A DNA stretch of 64,000 nucleotides from Porodaedalea pini (lineage: Eukaryota > Basidiomycota > Agaricomycetes > Hymenochaetales > Hymenochaetaceae): contig NBAY01000081.1 in assembly GCA_002794775.1 (NCBI GenBank), positions 118,782-182,781 of the forward strand, in the 5' to 3' direction. Shown here piece after piece: positions 43,168-54,939 of this stretch. The notes below the pieces were generated by a model. The model was not told the DNA's origin and searched no databases. It worked only from the letters and a program-made list of their open reading frames with translations. The stretch's first letter is position 1. Every line of letters starts with the position of its first letter. The translations under genes and the position numbers were made by a program.

Positions 43168-44835
43168 GGCCCTTTCCCCATGATGCTCGACGTCGGCGCA
43201 TCCCTGTGCAAAGAGAAACGGCTTATGGCCTGTGATCGGCGCCGCGCCGTCACCAACATGCATATGTTCATACAAGTTATCACAAGCCAGACTCCTCGAA
43301 GCGTTGTCGCTTTCCACTATCCAGCCGATCGACTTCGCGTGGCCGTGTATCATGATCGCGATCACATCAAATCCAAGCACTGGCCAGCGAAGAGAAGTCT
43401 GAGAGATACTGTACATGTAGTGTTTGGAGGGAGGCAGTACTGCTATGTATGTAGTGACTAGTGGGCGGGTGTCTCGGACTCGGACTCGAATTGAGATTGG
43501 AAGAAGTTGGACGAGGCTAGATGCACAGCTGGATAGATAGATGTCAACTGCTGTAGACGGCCTAGGGCACAGACATTGGATAGGATGACACTGGCGAGTA
43601 GATGCCTGCGTGTGAATGAGAGGGAGAAGGTGGGCTTCGCTTCTCGATTGCAAGGCGCCGCGCCGCTCAGGGAGTCAGGCTGCGGATATGAGCTCACATC
43701 ATCGCGATAAACTCCGAAGCTTACTAGAGCACAGGCGAGAGCTAGCTGACTGTAAAGAGAGCGGATTGATCGCCGACGCGCTTCTCTCGCTCACTTATAT
43801 TTTCACACGGCGTACCGAATCATCCACAACAATAAATATTATTCTTTTTACTTTTTTAAGTTTTTTGGCGAGTAATGAGCCACAAGGTTAGCGCAGCTTG
43901 ACTTGGGTCTTCGCTAGCTGTTGTCCCATTTGTGAGTCCGCCAGTCGCGTCAATCCCCCTCCGATCCAATCGGGCACGTCAGGCAGCGCCGGCAGCGGAT
44001 CAACAAAAGGGCTTCTTGGCCGGGGGACGCGGGTCCATTTCTGGCTAGGATGACTCGGCTAGATTAACTTACTGCGATACTTTTTTTTTTCGAAATAGAA
44101 AATAGGAAAAGCGGCGGGCGTCAAATCACCGAGGATCGCGTGGGCGAGCCTGAGTCCTGAGTCCCGAGTCTTGAGTCCTGAGTCCTGCCCCTGCAAAATT
44201 GCAAAGGAGTACGCTCGGCTAGGCGAGGAATGTAGAGCAAGGGACTCGGACCTACGGACGGAAGAATATTTCCAATGATCAAGATGTGATTTCGCAGTCC
44301 CGCGCGCAGATTAGAGTAGACTAAAATGAAATCGATTTGGCGCGCAGAGGGGGGGGGGGGGGGGGGGAGGTCACACGTACGAACTAGCCTGAGCGAGGTC
44401 ATATATACGTTTAGTCGACGGAGCACGGATCATGCCAGCCCCTCCATTCATACGTACAGGAGTTTTGTCAGCCGCGAGCCGTGCATGATGACGCGATATG
44501 AACGGGGGCGCAATGTCATGTTTTTTTTTTCATTTCATTTCAGACTCGATCGATGCGGATCGAATCAAAGCGACGCGATGTGTGTGCAATGCGAGATGCG
44601 AGCCTCGAGGCGGGCAGAGCTTCGGAGGGACAGCCCGGACGCTGCGTCGCTCGCTGTGCTTGAGCTTACTTGCATTTGCACGCGCGCGGGATGAGCCTGA
44701 ACGACGGGAAATGGAAGAGGCGAATCCGGAGCTCGACGTGCTAGTGACAGCGAGCCTGTAAAATTAAACATTAAAATGCAATCAGCGACGGTGAGTGCTA
44801 GTGGTCTCAAACTTGGGAAGGGGAGGGGGGGGGGG
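40969..44835. repeat. Long G/C homopolymer runs
   Basis: Runs of nine or more at 40969–40979, 41450–41459 (C), 42069–42083, 42263–42273, 44349–44367 and 44825–44835, all within 4 kb. Another lies at 49350–49361. No gene is supported between 43200 and 45090. Confidence 0.7.
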
Positions 44836-45092
44836 CGACAGCGAAGCATGTGATGTGTGGGTAGCATTATTCATTTCCGGTCGACCAAGTCAACTCGACG
44901 TCGAGCCCTCGCAGTCGACACACTCTCGCTCGAGACAATAAGGCGTCGCGAAGCACATTTCGTGGAATGCAGAGATGCCGGATATGGGAGGCTGTACAGA
45001 GCGTGGTCGCTGATATGCTTTATCGTCCGTTTTGGGTTCCGCGAGCCGGCACGGCGGCGCACGCGCACACGCACGGATTAGATCGCGATGAA

Positions 45093-45100
45093 ATATATAA
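45093..45100 (+). promoter_or_regulatory. HMG-2 TATA box
   Basis: ATATATAA, 143 bp before the proposed ATG at 45243. It is followed by a CAGCCT repeat (45133–45160) and a CT-rich leader. Confidence 0.55.
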
Positions 45101-45242
45101 TCCCCGATTCCTCGCTTTTGTTCTCTGCACCAGCTTCAGCCTCAGCCTCAGCCTCAGCCCGCGCCTGCATTCCCCTCGTCGTCCTCACCGTCCAGCGCGG
45201 TCGCCCCCTCCAGCTGAGACAATAGACGGCTCACAGATTCCG

Positions 45243-48006
45243 ATGCCCGCCCTTCGATCCCGCGACGACCACCAGCTGACGGCCCCTCCGGCTCCAGCCT
45301 ACAACTCAAAGCGTAAGCACACACTCCCGCTCATAATAACAATAGCTGCATCCAACTCACCCACTTTTTTTGTCTTTCTTTCTTCTCCTCTCTCCCTCCC
45401 TCTTCATCGTCGCACTTCTACTCCTTCGTTTACGATTTGCATTGTTGACCAATGCCGAACCAACAATACTCCCGCTCTGCAGCGCAAGCGCACGACATCG
45501 ACGAGCACGCGCTCGCCGCCATGTCCATGTACGACCACTCCCAGGGCGCCATCCTCTCCCCGACTCCGCGCGCACTCTCCTTCCCCAACCATCCCATGCT
45601 CGACATCTCCCTCGACGGGCCCACTCCGCGTGCGTTCACATTTCCCACCGCCGTGCACGACACACTCCCGCACAACAACCACGGCCCGCCGCTCACCCCG
45701 CCTGAACCAAGTCCCTCCACGCCCTCCACCTCGCCTTCGCCCTTCGAGCCTGAGCGGCCTCAGAATGCGTACCAGCAGTTCCAGCCTCAACAGCAGCAGC
45801 AGTCGCAACACCAGTTCACCGCGCCGCCTATCGCGCGTCGCAGCCAGAGCGTGCAGCGCGCGCGCACCGCGACGGCCTCGCCTGCTGCCCAGCTCGGCTC
45901 GTTCAACGCTCCCGATCCCGCTCCTGGTGCGCCCCTCACCCTCGCTGCACGCCGCCGCGGCTCCTCTATCTCCTCCCTCGCCATCCCGCACTCCAACTCG
46001 CACAACCTGTCCCTCAACCAGTCGGTCTCCGAGGCCCAGCAACCGCAGCAGCACAACCCACATGCGCACGCTATCCAGCTCGCGGGAACGGAGCGACGGC
46101 CGAAGCGCGGCGATGAGGACTACATCAAGCGCCCGGAGAACGCGTTCATCCTCTTCCGCCGGGAGTGCTGCCTCAAGAAGAACGAGGCAGAGGCTGCAGC
46201 GGCGTCTGAGGGCGACCCTATCGCGCGTCGTCAGCGCCAGGCCGACCTGTCCAAGACGATCTCCCAGCAGTGGCGCTCGCTCTCCGCGGAGGAACGCAAG
46301 TATTGGGACGACCTCGCGAAGCAGCGCAAGAAGGAGCATGAAGAGATGTATCCTTGGTACGTCTATCAGCCCACACGCACTGTCAAGGAGAAGAAGGGCA
46401 AGGCAGAGTCGACGGCAGGTGGGAAGGTGAAGAAGGAAAAGGATGGGAAGAAGGAGCGTCGTGACCGTACCAAGTCGAGCAGCCGTGTGCGCGGTTCCGG
46501 CGCGCGTGCCCGCAACAGTTCCTCGTGCTCCACAACCAGCACAACCAGCACCACGAGCGTCTCCTCATCTGCATCGACCGCCGACTCGGAGGACTTCAGC
46601 GAGCTCGACTCGCTCTCCGCCGACGGGTCTCTCTATGGTCCATACGGCTATGCGAACGGCGGGTGCGGCAGCGTGCGCGAAGTCGAGATGGCGGACCTCG
46701 CGGACTTCGACATGAGCGAATCGGAGGGATCGCAGGGCCAGGGTCAAGGTCAGACGCTCTCGCTCCCACTGAGCCTCTCGATGCCCTCGCTCTCCGGCGC
46801 ATCTGGTTCTGGATCAGGAGCGAGCCTTGCGATCGACACGCGCAACGCCCTTGCGAGCTTCTCTCTCGAATCCGGCCCGCTCAGCACGTCTTCCTACTCG
46901 CACTCGCACCATGGTGGACATGGGCACGGGCACGGACACTCGCTTTCCGCGCAGATCCCGACTCAGACTACCCAGAGCCTAGTTCCCGGGCCGCTTAGCT
47001 TTGTCCTCCCGCAGAACCGCCGCTCGACGAGCGCACCGGGTGCACCGACGCCACCGACGATGCCAGCTGACCTCTACCCGCCTGCGCCTCCTACAATCAA
47101 AATCCCGAGGCTGCTCGAGACGGCGCCTGGCTCAAACGGTAGCTCGGCGGTTGGCTCGCCTGCGACACACGAGGGCAGCGAAGGTGAGCAGCGGATGCAG
47201 ATGAGTGGCCACGGCCAGCAAAGACAAGGGGAATTTGGTGGGATGAACGGTTTCCAGTTCCCGAACTCGCATCCGCAGTCCATGGGCTATGGTATGCCAG
47301 GGCAGGTTCCCGATTTCTCGACTGCTGGCGGCGAGATGCAGGTGTGTTTTTCTGCTTTTCGTCGTAGCGCGTCTCGATGTCTGATCATTTCTCGTTGATC
47401 GTAAAGCATAACTCCATGTTTCAGGTCTACGAGGAGCAGGTGCCTGTCACCGCTAAGCCCCGCCCTCGCGCGCTCACGCAGCTCAGCATTCCTAGCGAGC
47501 CTTCAACCTCCTCAGGTGGCCCGCTTTCCGCACCAGCACCTCCTTCCTCTTCTTCCTCCTCGTCCTCGCGTCTCTTCCTCCCTAGTCAATTCTCTTCGCC
47601 AACTGGTCAATCGCCAGGCGGACAGCTTCAAGTGCCGGGTCAGCGCGCAGTGCCGCACGGGCTGCCTGAGTCGCCAGAACCGCCGGTTGCTAGCGAGTGG
47701 GACGACTACGGTCTGCCAGCGTGGGCGATGCAGACGCTGTGCGACGCCGACGAATCTGCCACACATTCCTCGCATGGTCAGAACCAGGAGACGCAGAGTC
47801 AGGACGTATTTGGCGAAATCGACATCGGAATGGACATGGGGCTGCCGCCGTGGATGGGCTTCGGCTCGATCGGGTCGATGAGTCCCATGGGCTCGATGGG
47901 CGCGATGGGTGGTGGCATGGATGGGATGGGGCCGGACGGTGAGCGCATGGACGCGTACGCGATGCATTTCCAGTTCGAGGACCTGCTCGACCCGTCACAG
48001 TTATAA
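45243..48006 (+). CDS. HMG-box transcription factor HMG-2
   Basis: Proposed exons are 45243–45312 (MPALRSRDDHQL), 45483–47341 and 47425–48006, giving 836 aa. Intron 1 (170 nt, GTAAGC…GCAG) has a pyrimidine tract and TTGAC branch-like sequence; intron 2 (83 nt, GTGTGT…TCAG) is phase-consistent. If intron 1 is rejected, an ATG at 45452 gives a shorter N terminus. The HMG box is at about residues 237–313 (YIKRPENAFILFRRECC…SKTISQQWRSLSAEERKYWDDLAKQRKKEHEEMYP), with the usual three-helix length. It is followed by a Lys-rich segment, then Ser-, Gly- and His-rich disorder. The C terminus has LPAWAMQ and LPPWMGF motifs related to HMG-1. It is presumably a nuclear sequence-specific regulator. A very long gene-free region lies upstream. 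Confidence 0.85.
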
Positions 48007-49800
48007 CCCCCCCGCACCACCCCTATTTCACCTGGAGACGCCGTCTGACCTCGATCCTCTATTCTTCCCTTTTCCACTCTTGCTTTTTTATCTATGATTT
48101 CGACGCGGCTACGACTTCTGAACGATTCAACTGGACGAACGAATTACGAAGATATTTTTTTGTTTCACGTACCCCGCATTACCCTTTTTCGAATATCTAT
48201 CCGTTGCCCTTGCATTCTCGCTCCTTCCCTCGACTTACTCGCTTGACTACGTATCTATGCTGGTCTTGATGACTATAGAGCAAGGACCCTTCAGCCTCGC
48301 TTTTTCGCCTCTGTACATCCGTTTGTTTCACGCACCTCACTTTCCACTTCCTTGCTTCTCCTCGTCGTTGGAGTGTTCCTCGGTTTTTATTCTTAACGGA
48401 ATGCTGCCCTCCTTTTTTCTCGTCATCTGTCTTCATCTTTTCTCATGTTGAACGAATCTCATCCTGTGCACTAAACTTCAACTGTTTCTTAGCGATTCAT
48501 TCCTTTACGATTATCTGTACTTGCCTCGATGACCCGTTTTCTCCTCTGCTTCTCCGCTTCTCTCTGCTTGCCCATTGAGCAACCGCCGACTTGCGAAAAG
48601 AAAATAAAGCGATTTGACATTTCTTCGTCGATGTAGGAGATGTGGCGAGCGTAGTGAGTTGAAGTTGGAGAGAGGGAGAGGGGGGGTAAGAGACCTTGGG
48701 GAAACGTTGCAACGGTGCTGCTGGTTGACGATTGTGAACGGTGTGAAAAGTTGCCATGGCCATCGTCGCCTGCTCGATGCTGCGTGTCCAACTCCTCTAC
48801 GACGTCAGGATCAGCGATCACTGATCTTATTTGTCATTTATCCTCACGTAACACACACACATCACCTGTATTTATTTTACAGTATTTCTCTCTGAATTTT
48901 GAGACACGACAAGGCACTCAGCTCTAGGCTGCATTCACGAAACAAAAGCATGCCTTGTTGCTACGATGCAACGTAGCAACATACAGCTTATTGTCCATGG
49001 ATCAGCAATCACGCTATCGCACCGGTATGCATCATCGTCAGCTTATCCTAGCCCATCTGAGCGCGCGGCCATCATATACAAACCTTGAGTCCACAAGCGC
49101 ATTAACGCAGCCCTACGGACCGGGACTTTGTGTCCAATGCGCATCGAGCAAAGTATATGATGTGAACACAGGGCGAGCCTGCGAGGGAATGGGGCGGAAG
49201 TAAGCGGAAGAATGCAGACGCTGCCGGATTCGGAAACAGAGTTTTTTTCTTTTAAATTCAGTTTGCCCCGTGCGTTTAGCCGTTTCGGGCACTCGACAAT
49301 AAAGACTCTGGATTTCCTCTGAGAACCGCGTACGGGAATGAGGGGGTGAGGGGGGGGGGGGAGAAAGAGGGATAGAGCGTTTGACGGGGGCGTAAATTGA
49401 AACGTGCCGAGCCGAGGAAGAGCGAGGAGGCTGAGGCACAAGAGCCAGATTGCGACTGAGGCGGAGGAGCTACGTTTTGGCGTCGGAGACTCGGACTGGG
49501 CTAGAGAGAGATAGGCAGGGGAATGGCGATGCCGACGATAGCGAGCGCAGGTCCCTGACGACGATGGTGCCCGGACAAAAGGCTGGAGTCAGTGCACGCG
49601 GGCAGGTCGTGTCTCGCGTTGCGAGGGCTTGAGACGTAGTCCCGAAGAAAAAAGAGTCATAACAAACGGAAGCAAAGTCGAGGTCATCAGTTCCAGCGCA
49701 AACCATGGCATTGTCTGAACCACCGGGCTCACGCGCGCCTAGACCCGCCTCAGAACGTGTAGACCCGCAACTTGTTTGATAGAAGATAGAAAAATCTTTC
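48007..49800. other. HMG-2 3' UTR and intergenic DNA
   Basis: A T-rich segment follows the HMG-2 stop. No further gene is seen. There is a G run at 49350–49361. Confidence 0.5.
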
Positions 49801-51300
49801 TTGCCTTCGGCGCACTCGGGTATAAACCAATATAAACTATCCTCGGTCTCTCAATACCAAGTCATTCGCGGGAGATGACCCCATCAGTCTCGTGCATAAT
49901 CGAGGGATCACCGTCGCTAAGGCTCATACACGACCCAAAGTAAGCCATCGAACAATAGCACATCAGACAAACCCACTCACTCTGATAGCGTACGGTTCAG
50001 AGCTCCATAGAACAGCAAGAAATAAGGGTTAGATTCCGTGACAATGCTGACCCATTCTGAGAAGCTCTATCGCTTCAGGGTCCAATAATTTGAAATATTT
50101 CCGCGAGCTCGTACGCAAAGACAGGGTTAGTTTGACAGAGTTCCGGAGAATCTGCGATCAGGATTAACACACTTCGGTTGCCGCCGTACGCTCGAGTCGC
50201 CAGCTCCAGTTCGGGATTAAGCATTAGGCTCGCACGCCGCAGCCTAAGTTCGTTCGCGACGTCGATAGACAATAAGAGTGGCTGCCGCGAATAGGAAGCC
50301 TGGAATCGGGCCAGTGGAACCTTTGCATCTGGTTTTTTCAGTCGTGCTTCGCGAGCCTCGAGGCAAGCTCGACTCGGGTAAGAAGCACTGATCGGAAGTC
50401 GTATATAAAAAGACCTGACGAAGAGGGAAAAAGACTGTCGTGGCGGGACAGAACTACGAAGCGGGAGCATGTTTAATTATCACGTTCCTTCTGCCTCTAG
50501 CGCGGCGGGGCATAGAAGAAAGGACGAGGATCAAGAATATAAGTAGGTAATTTGAGGAAGAAAAAGAATTGGACGAACGTTGTTAAAAGAACTGTCAGTG
50601 GCCGCAAGTGCAGCGCAGTTAAAGTCGCTCCCCCTTCGGCATTTCGGTACCATTCAAACTAGTTAACTGGACGCTACTGTGTTAGTTACTTACACAGTAG
50701 CACGACCGCTCCGGAGCAGAGGAGTTTGTAGCTTAGGGCATGACCCGATACGTCTCAGTGGTACACCGCTTTCTTGACATGATGCAAACGAAAGCGACAG
50801 ATCCTGTAGACGACAATTGCGAGTTATTTCATGCCGCGCAGGCCATAACAAGAGGGAAATGGAGGTAGAAGAAAGAGAAATAGCAGACACGGATCGACAG
50901 GTCGACGTTGTTGTCAAGGTGGAACGCGAGGCAAACGCGATGCGCTTCAGTCGACGCGTAATGTTTACGCGTTGTTTGGACTTTCAGTATGACTAATTTT
51001 TGATCGTCAAAAGATCGACAGAAACGATTCAGACTTAGAACCTCCGATACTCTCATCGATGAAGTCTAGCGACAAGCAATCGAGCACTTATCTCGGTCCT
51101 CTTCTATCTGAAGGTTTGCAATATAATCTACTTCAGTGGTACTTACCAGCTACACCTCTAGGCAGACTTCCATTGGATTCCTTGCCACTATGTACGTCTC
51201 AAATTGGGCTTTATCTCAGAATGTATTCACTGTGTCTTGTGATCTCTACACCCAAGACCTTCCAAAGTTCTTGACTTGAAATGAAACTTAGAACAAGTGA
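49800..51300 (-). repeat. Diverged segment, arm 2 of an inverted pair
   Basis: Inverted relative of 32900–34300. A minus-strand frame of 131 codons (50470–50075) falls inside it, but I find no counterpart frame in the other arm, so I do not call it a gene. Confidence 0.55.
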
Positions 51301-51889
51301 ATAAATCTGTTGTGAGATTCCTTCCTCTTTTTTTTTCGCTCCAGTGTGAGCTTAGCATACTGAAACTTCGCTTCTGCCGCCGCTATCTTGCAACATGTAT
51401 TTCATCTCTCGTTATCCTTGTATTTTTCTGACCTTCTCCCTGAGACATAATTAAGATTCGAGGGTAGAAATATATGGCGAGGTTCCGGGGTCGTCCGCAA
51501 TTCAGGTATGATCATGACGCATGCGACTCTGGTGATCATCTGTACGCCACATGCAATAATATCTTACGGCTATTCGACTGGGTAGTCTCTTGCGATGCTG
51601 TACGACTTCTGCCATGCCTTTGACATCCGTCTAACTGTGAGTAGCACGTTAGTATACTGTACATCCCGCTATCTGATATGCACCTCATTTATCCCTAGTT
51701 GCGTCGTCGCATGCACAATTGTAAAATGATGCATGAAATACGGGAAGAAAGATGTATGTAAATAACTCGCTTCACTGATCTTCCTTGGCTTCCGCATCGA
51801 GGGTACGCGGCGGCGGCCCATACCTTTACAGGACATTATTCTCAGACCAACTGTACTATATCTTCATCTACACAGATCCGCCGACGTAC
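51301..51889. other. Intergenic, nothing recognised
   Basis: AT-rich DNA without a supported gene. Confidence 0.4.
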
Positions 51890-52450
51890 CGAATTCTGAC
51901 TCGGGCTCAAGAGGGAGAGGACAATTGGGCGCTCCGAAGCTTTGGTGCGAGATTTCTGGGCTGAGAAGTTAGAAGGCGACTTGGTATTGCAAGAAGAAGG
52001 GACATATGCATGAGAGGATTGTGAATGGCTTCCGAGGTAAAAAATTCCTTGAGTTTACTATGAAAGTCAACCAGGCGGAGAATCCACTCGGAGGTCGCCG
52101 ATGGTCAACAAGGTCGGCTGACAGGCGCTCTTAGCACCGCCCCGAACAGCAAACGCCGATCGTAGAAGTTCTAATCTGCTGTGTTTCAAAGATTAGGAGG
52201 ATATGACCAAGCTCCTGTCTCTCGACGCTGGGGCACGATATCTCACGCTCTTAACGAAACTCATTGAAAGAATGCGAGACTCACTCCTCCTTGAACTCAG
52301 CAAAACGCCGCTGAAGTAAGTTTAAGGGGCAGGGCATGTGCGCTTCCATCTCTTTCTCACCGCACGCTATAGTCGAAAATAAATGCCTGCTTCCGAGCAA
52401 GCCGAGGGCGCGAACACGTGTAACAACGAGCGGGCTCTTGGTCCCAGATA
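51890..52450. repeat. Dispersed repeat D, copy 2
   Basis: Aligns with 2460–2960 in the same orientation, with many differences. It lies directly next to the inverted upstream block of cc-4. Confidence 0.55.
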
Positions 52451-52639
52451 GGCAAAACCACGGCGAAACAATCTATGACCCTTATCCGAGACAGTGGGTC
52501 GCCGGAGCCCCGTCCCGTGCCACTTGTATGCTATTCCGCTCAAGACAGCATAGCCTGGGTTGCTAGCGCGAAAGAACGTCACCTCGAGTGCGGCCCTTTG
52601 GGCTTCCTTTGGTTTATTTTGGTAATGACGTGCGAACTT

Positions 52640-53560
52640 GCAGTCCTCTCTGTTCACGATCGTGACGCGACGAAGGCGTGTAGGCGCAAAACAATTATTT
52701 CGAGCGGAAAACAAGAAAAGACACTCACTTGCTCTTTCTCTCTTTCAGACCGGAATCTTTTTCGGCGACTCGAAGCGTCTCGTAATTCCGACAGGGAAGG
52801 CACATTCTCATGCATTTCATTTCTACTGTAAACTGTAATGCAGCAGGTGAATGCTACATCCTCTCCCCTACCGTGAACGACTACTTCTCATGCCTCACGT
52901 CGCTGGTGAATGGTATCTTTTTACTTGGATTGCAAGTGTTTCCTTTGATTTCAGAAGCCTAGGAATAGAGTTTCTCGTTATATTCGCTCAATTATCTCAT
53001 TAAGTTAAACTCGAACGGCGTTCAACGACCTTTCACCTCCCAAGTGAATGTTTGTATACGCGAAGTCCGAGCGATTGCATTCTGTCTAGTTTCTCTAAAG
53101 AACCGCAGGGAGTGAGAGGGCGATAGGTTCGGTATTTCTCAATGTCGCGTTCTCTGGAGGCTACTTCGTGCTATTCGCAGTCTGCATAGTACCGCATAGC
53201 CCGCCGCTGCAGCAACGGGACGGGACTGGCAGCATACCTTTATCCCTAACTTTGCACAACTTGTGATTAGTGCTTTTGACTCGAGTTGCAAGTCCTCTCA
53301 CCCATGCCAACCACGCCAGTCCCAACTGCATTTTCTGTACTATTAAAATTAAAAATTAAACTTGAATGCAGGTGTCTATTGCCCCGAGCGCACTACCAAA
53401 ACGCAATGTTCTCCCGCCCTATCGCTTTTGCTTGATACACTATCTGTCCTATTGCAAAGGACTCAGAAATATGTCTTGTTTGATATCTGCCGTAAGCAAA
53501 GTCGGAAGTATGCCGATTTTTTCATAAGTAATAATGGAGTTGCGGAACTAACCTGCAAAC
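52640..53560. repeat. Inverted 5' flank of the cc-4 cassette
   Basis: The reverse complement of the DNA upstream of cc-1 and cc-3: 52740–52960 corresponds to about 100–300 and 23700–23900, and 53000–53560 to the cc 5' flanks. A conserved tract resembling an intron end (TTTCAG before ACCGGA at 52750) is seen in these blocks, but no coding model holds in all copies. Confidence 0.65.
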
Positions 53561-53575
53561 TATGTTGCATTACAA

Positions 53576-53590
53576 TCTATAATACATAAA
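53576..53590 (+). promoter_or_regulatory. cc-4 TATA region
   Basis: TCTATAATACATAAA, then GCCGCCTTTCTGTACGATTT and CACACGCACACGAGAACAAC directly before the ATG at 53681. It is almost identical to the cc-3 leader. Confidence 0.6.
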
Positions 53591-53680
53591 AGCCGCCTTT
53601 CTGTACGATTTGATATACCTACACCCGACTTGACAGCGCCCCACAAACATTCAAATAGACCACACGCACACGAGAACAAC

Positions 53681-54637
53681 ATGCCGACTTGGGCACGATC
53701 GCGCAAACAGCTTGATCCGGCAGTAGCTGAAAAGAAAGCCAAGGATGCTGAAAATAAAGCATTTCGCAAAGCGCGTGGCGAATTCAATGCTGTCCAGAAA
53801 AAAGTAGATCTGATCCTTCTGCGGCTGCTGCAGGACTCCGAGAGAGCAAAAGGCAAATACAACTTGTTCAAAAGTACTTACGATGCACTCAGTGAAGCCC
53901 TGAAAGCAATGGAAGCGAATGAAGCTGCCCATAAGGAAGTCAATGAAGCGACCCGCAAGGAAGCCAATGAAGCAAAGGAAGCTTTGTCCAAGGAACTTAA
54001 AAAGAATACGAACCATCCTGATGAGAAAACCGTTGAAGCGCTGAAGAAAGCCGTGAAGGATGCAGAGAAGGCCATGCAGGATGCGGAGAATGCAAGGAAT
54101 AAACCCACTCAAGAAGTCGAAACTGCCATCAGTGAGGTCAAGACAGCATACGATACGGAAATTAAGAAAATGCAAAAAGGCATCAATCAAAGTTCGTCGT
54201 ATGGAGAGGAGATCCGCAAAATAAAGAAGTTTTTCGGAGAAACACGCTATATATTGGAGCTAAGGTCCAGCCCTAACCTTCGAAAAGCTACATATTATTG
54301 GGGGTGGGCTCTCGAGGAGCAAGAGGCTATTTACAATTTGTATGACGAAGAGCAAATATCCGGGCTTCATGCCGAGGCTATGAAGAATATGCCCAGTCTA
54401 GCAGTAACAGATCTCAGACAAGCCCAAAGTAATTTGCAGAGGATTAGAAAAATCAACGAGGAGTCTAAGAGTCTGAAGCTAGATGACAATGGTAAGAAGA
54501 TAGTCAAGGAGCAAAATAAAAAGCTGCGGAAGGAATTTCAGGAAATGAACCGTTTTTATGGGATAGTCAAGTCTGCTGAACAAAAGAGAGTTCGAGATGC
54601 AGAAAAGCAAGGACAGCAGACTCAAGCTAAGCCATAG
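53681..54637 (+). CDS. Coiled-coil family protein cc-4 (unknown function)
   Basis: Intact 318-aa member of the unrecognised family, on the opposite strand to the other three and about 30 kb away from them. The ATG at 53681 is chosen because it follows the family leader; the open frame upstream lacks another ATG. The protein is K/E/A-rich and predicted helical throughout. An EA block (AMEANEAAHKEVNEATRKEA) looks internally duplicated. The central family block is present (YILELRSSPNLRKATYYW…EAIYNLYDEEQISGLHAEA), and the C-terminal tail reads QQTQAKP. There is no signal peptide, membrane segment or catalytic motif. Flanks on both sides match those of cc-1 to cc-3, so the gene moved or was copied as a cassette with its promoter. 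Confidence 0.78.
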   Translation: MPTWARSRKQLDPAVAEKKAKDAENKAFRKARGEFNAVQKKVDLILLRLLQDSERAKGKYNLFKSTYDALSEALKAMEANEAAHKEVNEATRKEANEAKEALSKELKKNTNHPDEKTVEALKKAVKDAEKAMQDAENARNKPTQEVETAISEVKTAYDTEIKKMQKGINQSSSYGEEIRKIKKFFGETRYILELRSSPNLRKATYYWGWALEEQEAIYNLYDEEQISGLHAEAMKNMPSLAVTDLRQAQSNLQRIRKINEESKSLKLDDNGKKIVKEQNKKLRKEFQEMNRFYGIVKSAEQKRVRDAEKQGQQTQAKP

Positions 54638-54840
54638 CACTGTGGAGGAAGCAGAGAACGGCACATGGTTGACTTGGGAAAGTTGCATGCATGAGGGTCA
54701 GATATATAGGCTTGTAACACATGGTCATATGTAGAGGCCATGCAATCATAGTGAAGATTATACCCACTCTCTTCTAGATTCCTGACAATGGTGAAACATA
54801 TCGAAAAGTTTTCGGGGCATGAGCACTATGATGTTACAAG
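54638..54840. repeat. Inverted 3' flank of the cc-4 cassette
   Basis: The reverse complement of the 3' flanks of the other three copies, for example the CTTCTAGATTCCTGA tract. Confidence 0.6.
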
Positions 54841-54939
54841 TGGGGATGAAAAATACGCTTCCAGTAGGCATGATATTGGATTCTAGCGAATGCATCATCC
54901 CCAAACTAAATGATATATGTTTGTTTTCAAGTCGCACGG

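Noticed and set aside
44967..46430. Long Ser/Arg/Pro-rich frame overlapping HMG-2, and a long minus-strand frame over 45404–46339
   Set aside because: Both are off-frame readings of GC-rich HMG-2 coding DNA; the HMG box and the splice phases fix the real frame.
25189..48006. Reading the HMG-box genes as a mating-type locus
   Set aside because: Agaricomycete mating loci carry homeodomain and pheromone/receptor genes; none is seen here.
50075..50470. 131-codon minus-strand frame as a gene
   Set aside because: It lies in a diverged repeat and I find no counterpart frame in the paralogous arm (33.2–34.2 kb); no domain is recognised.
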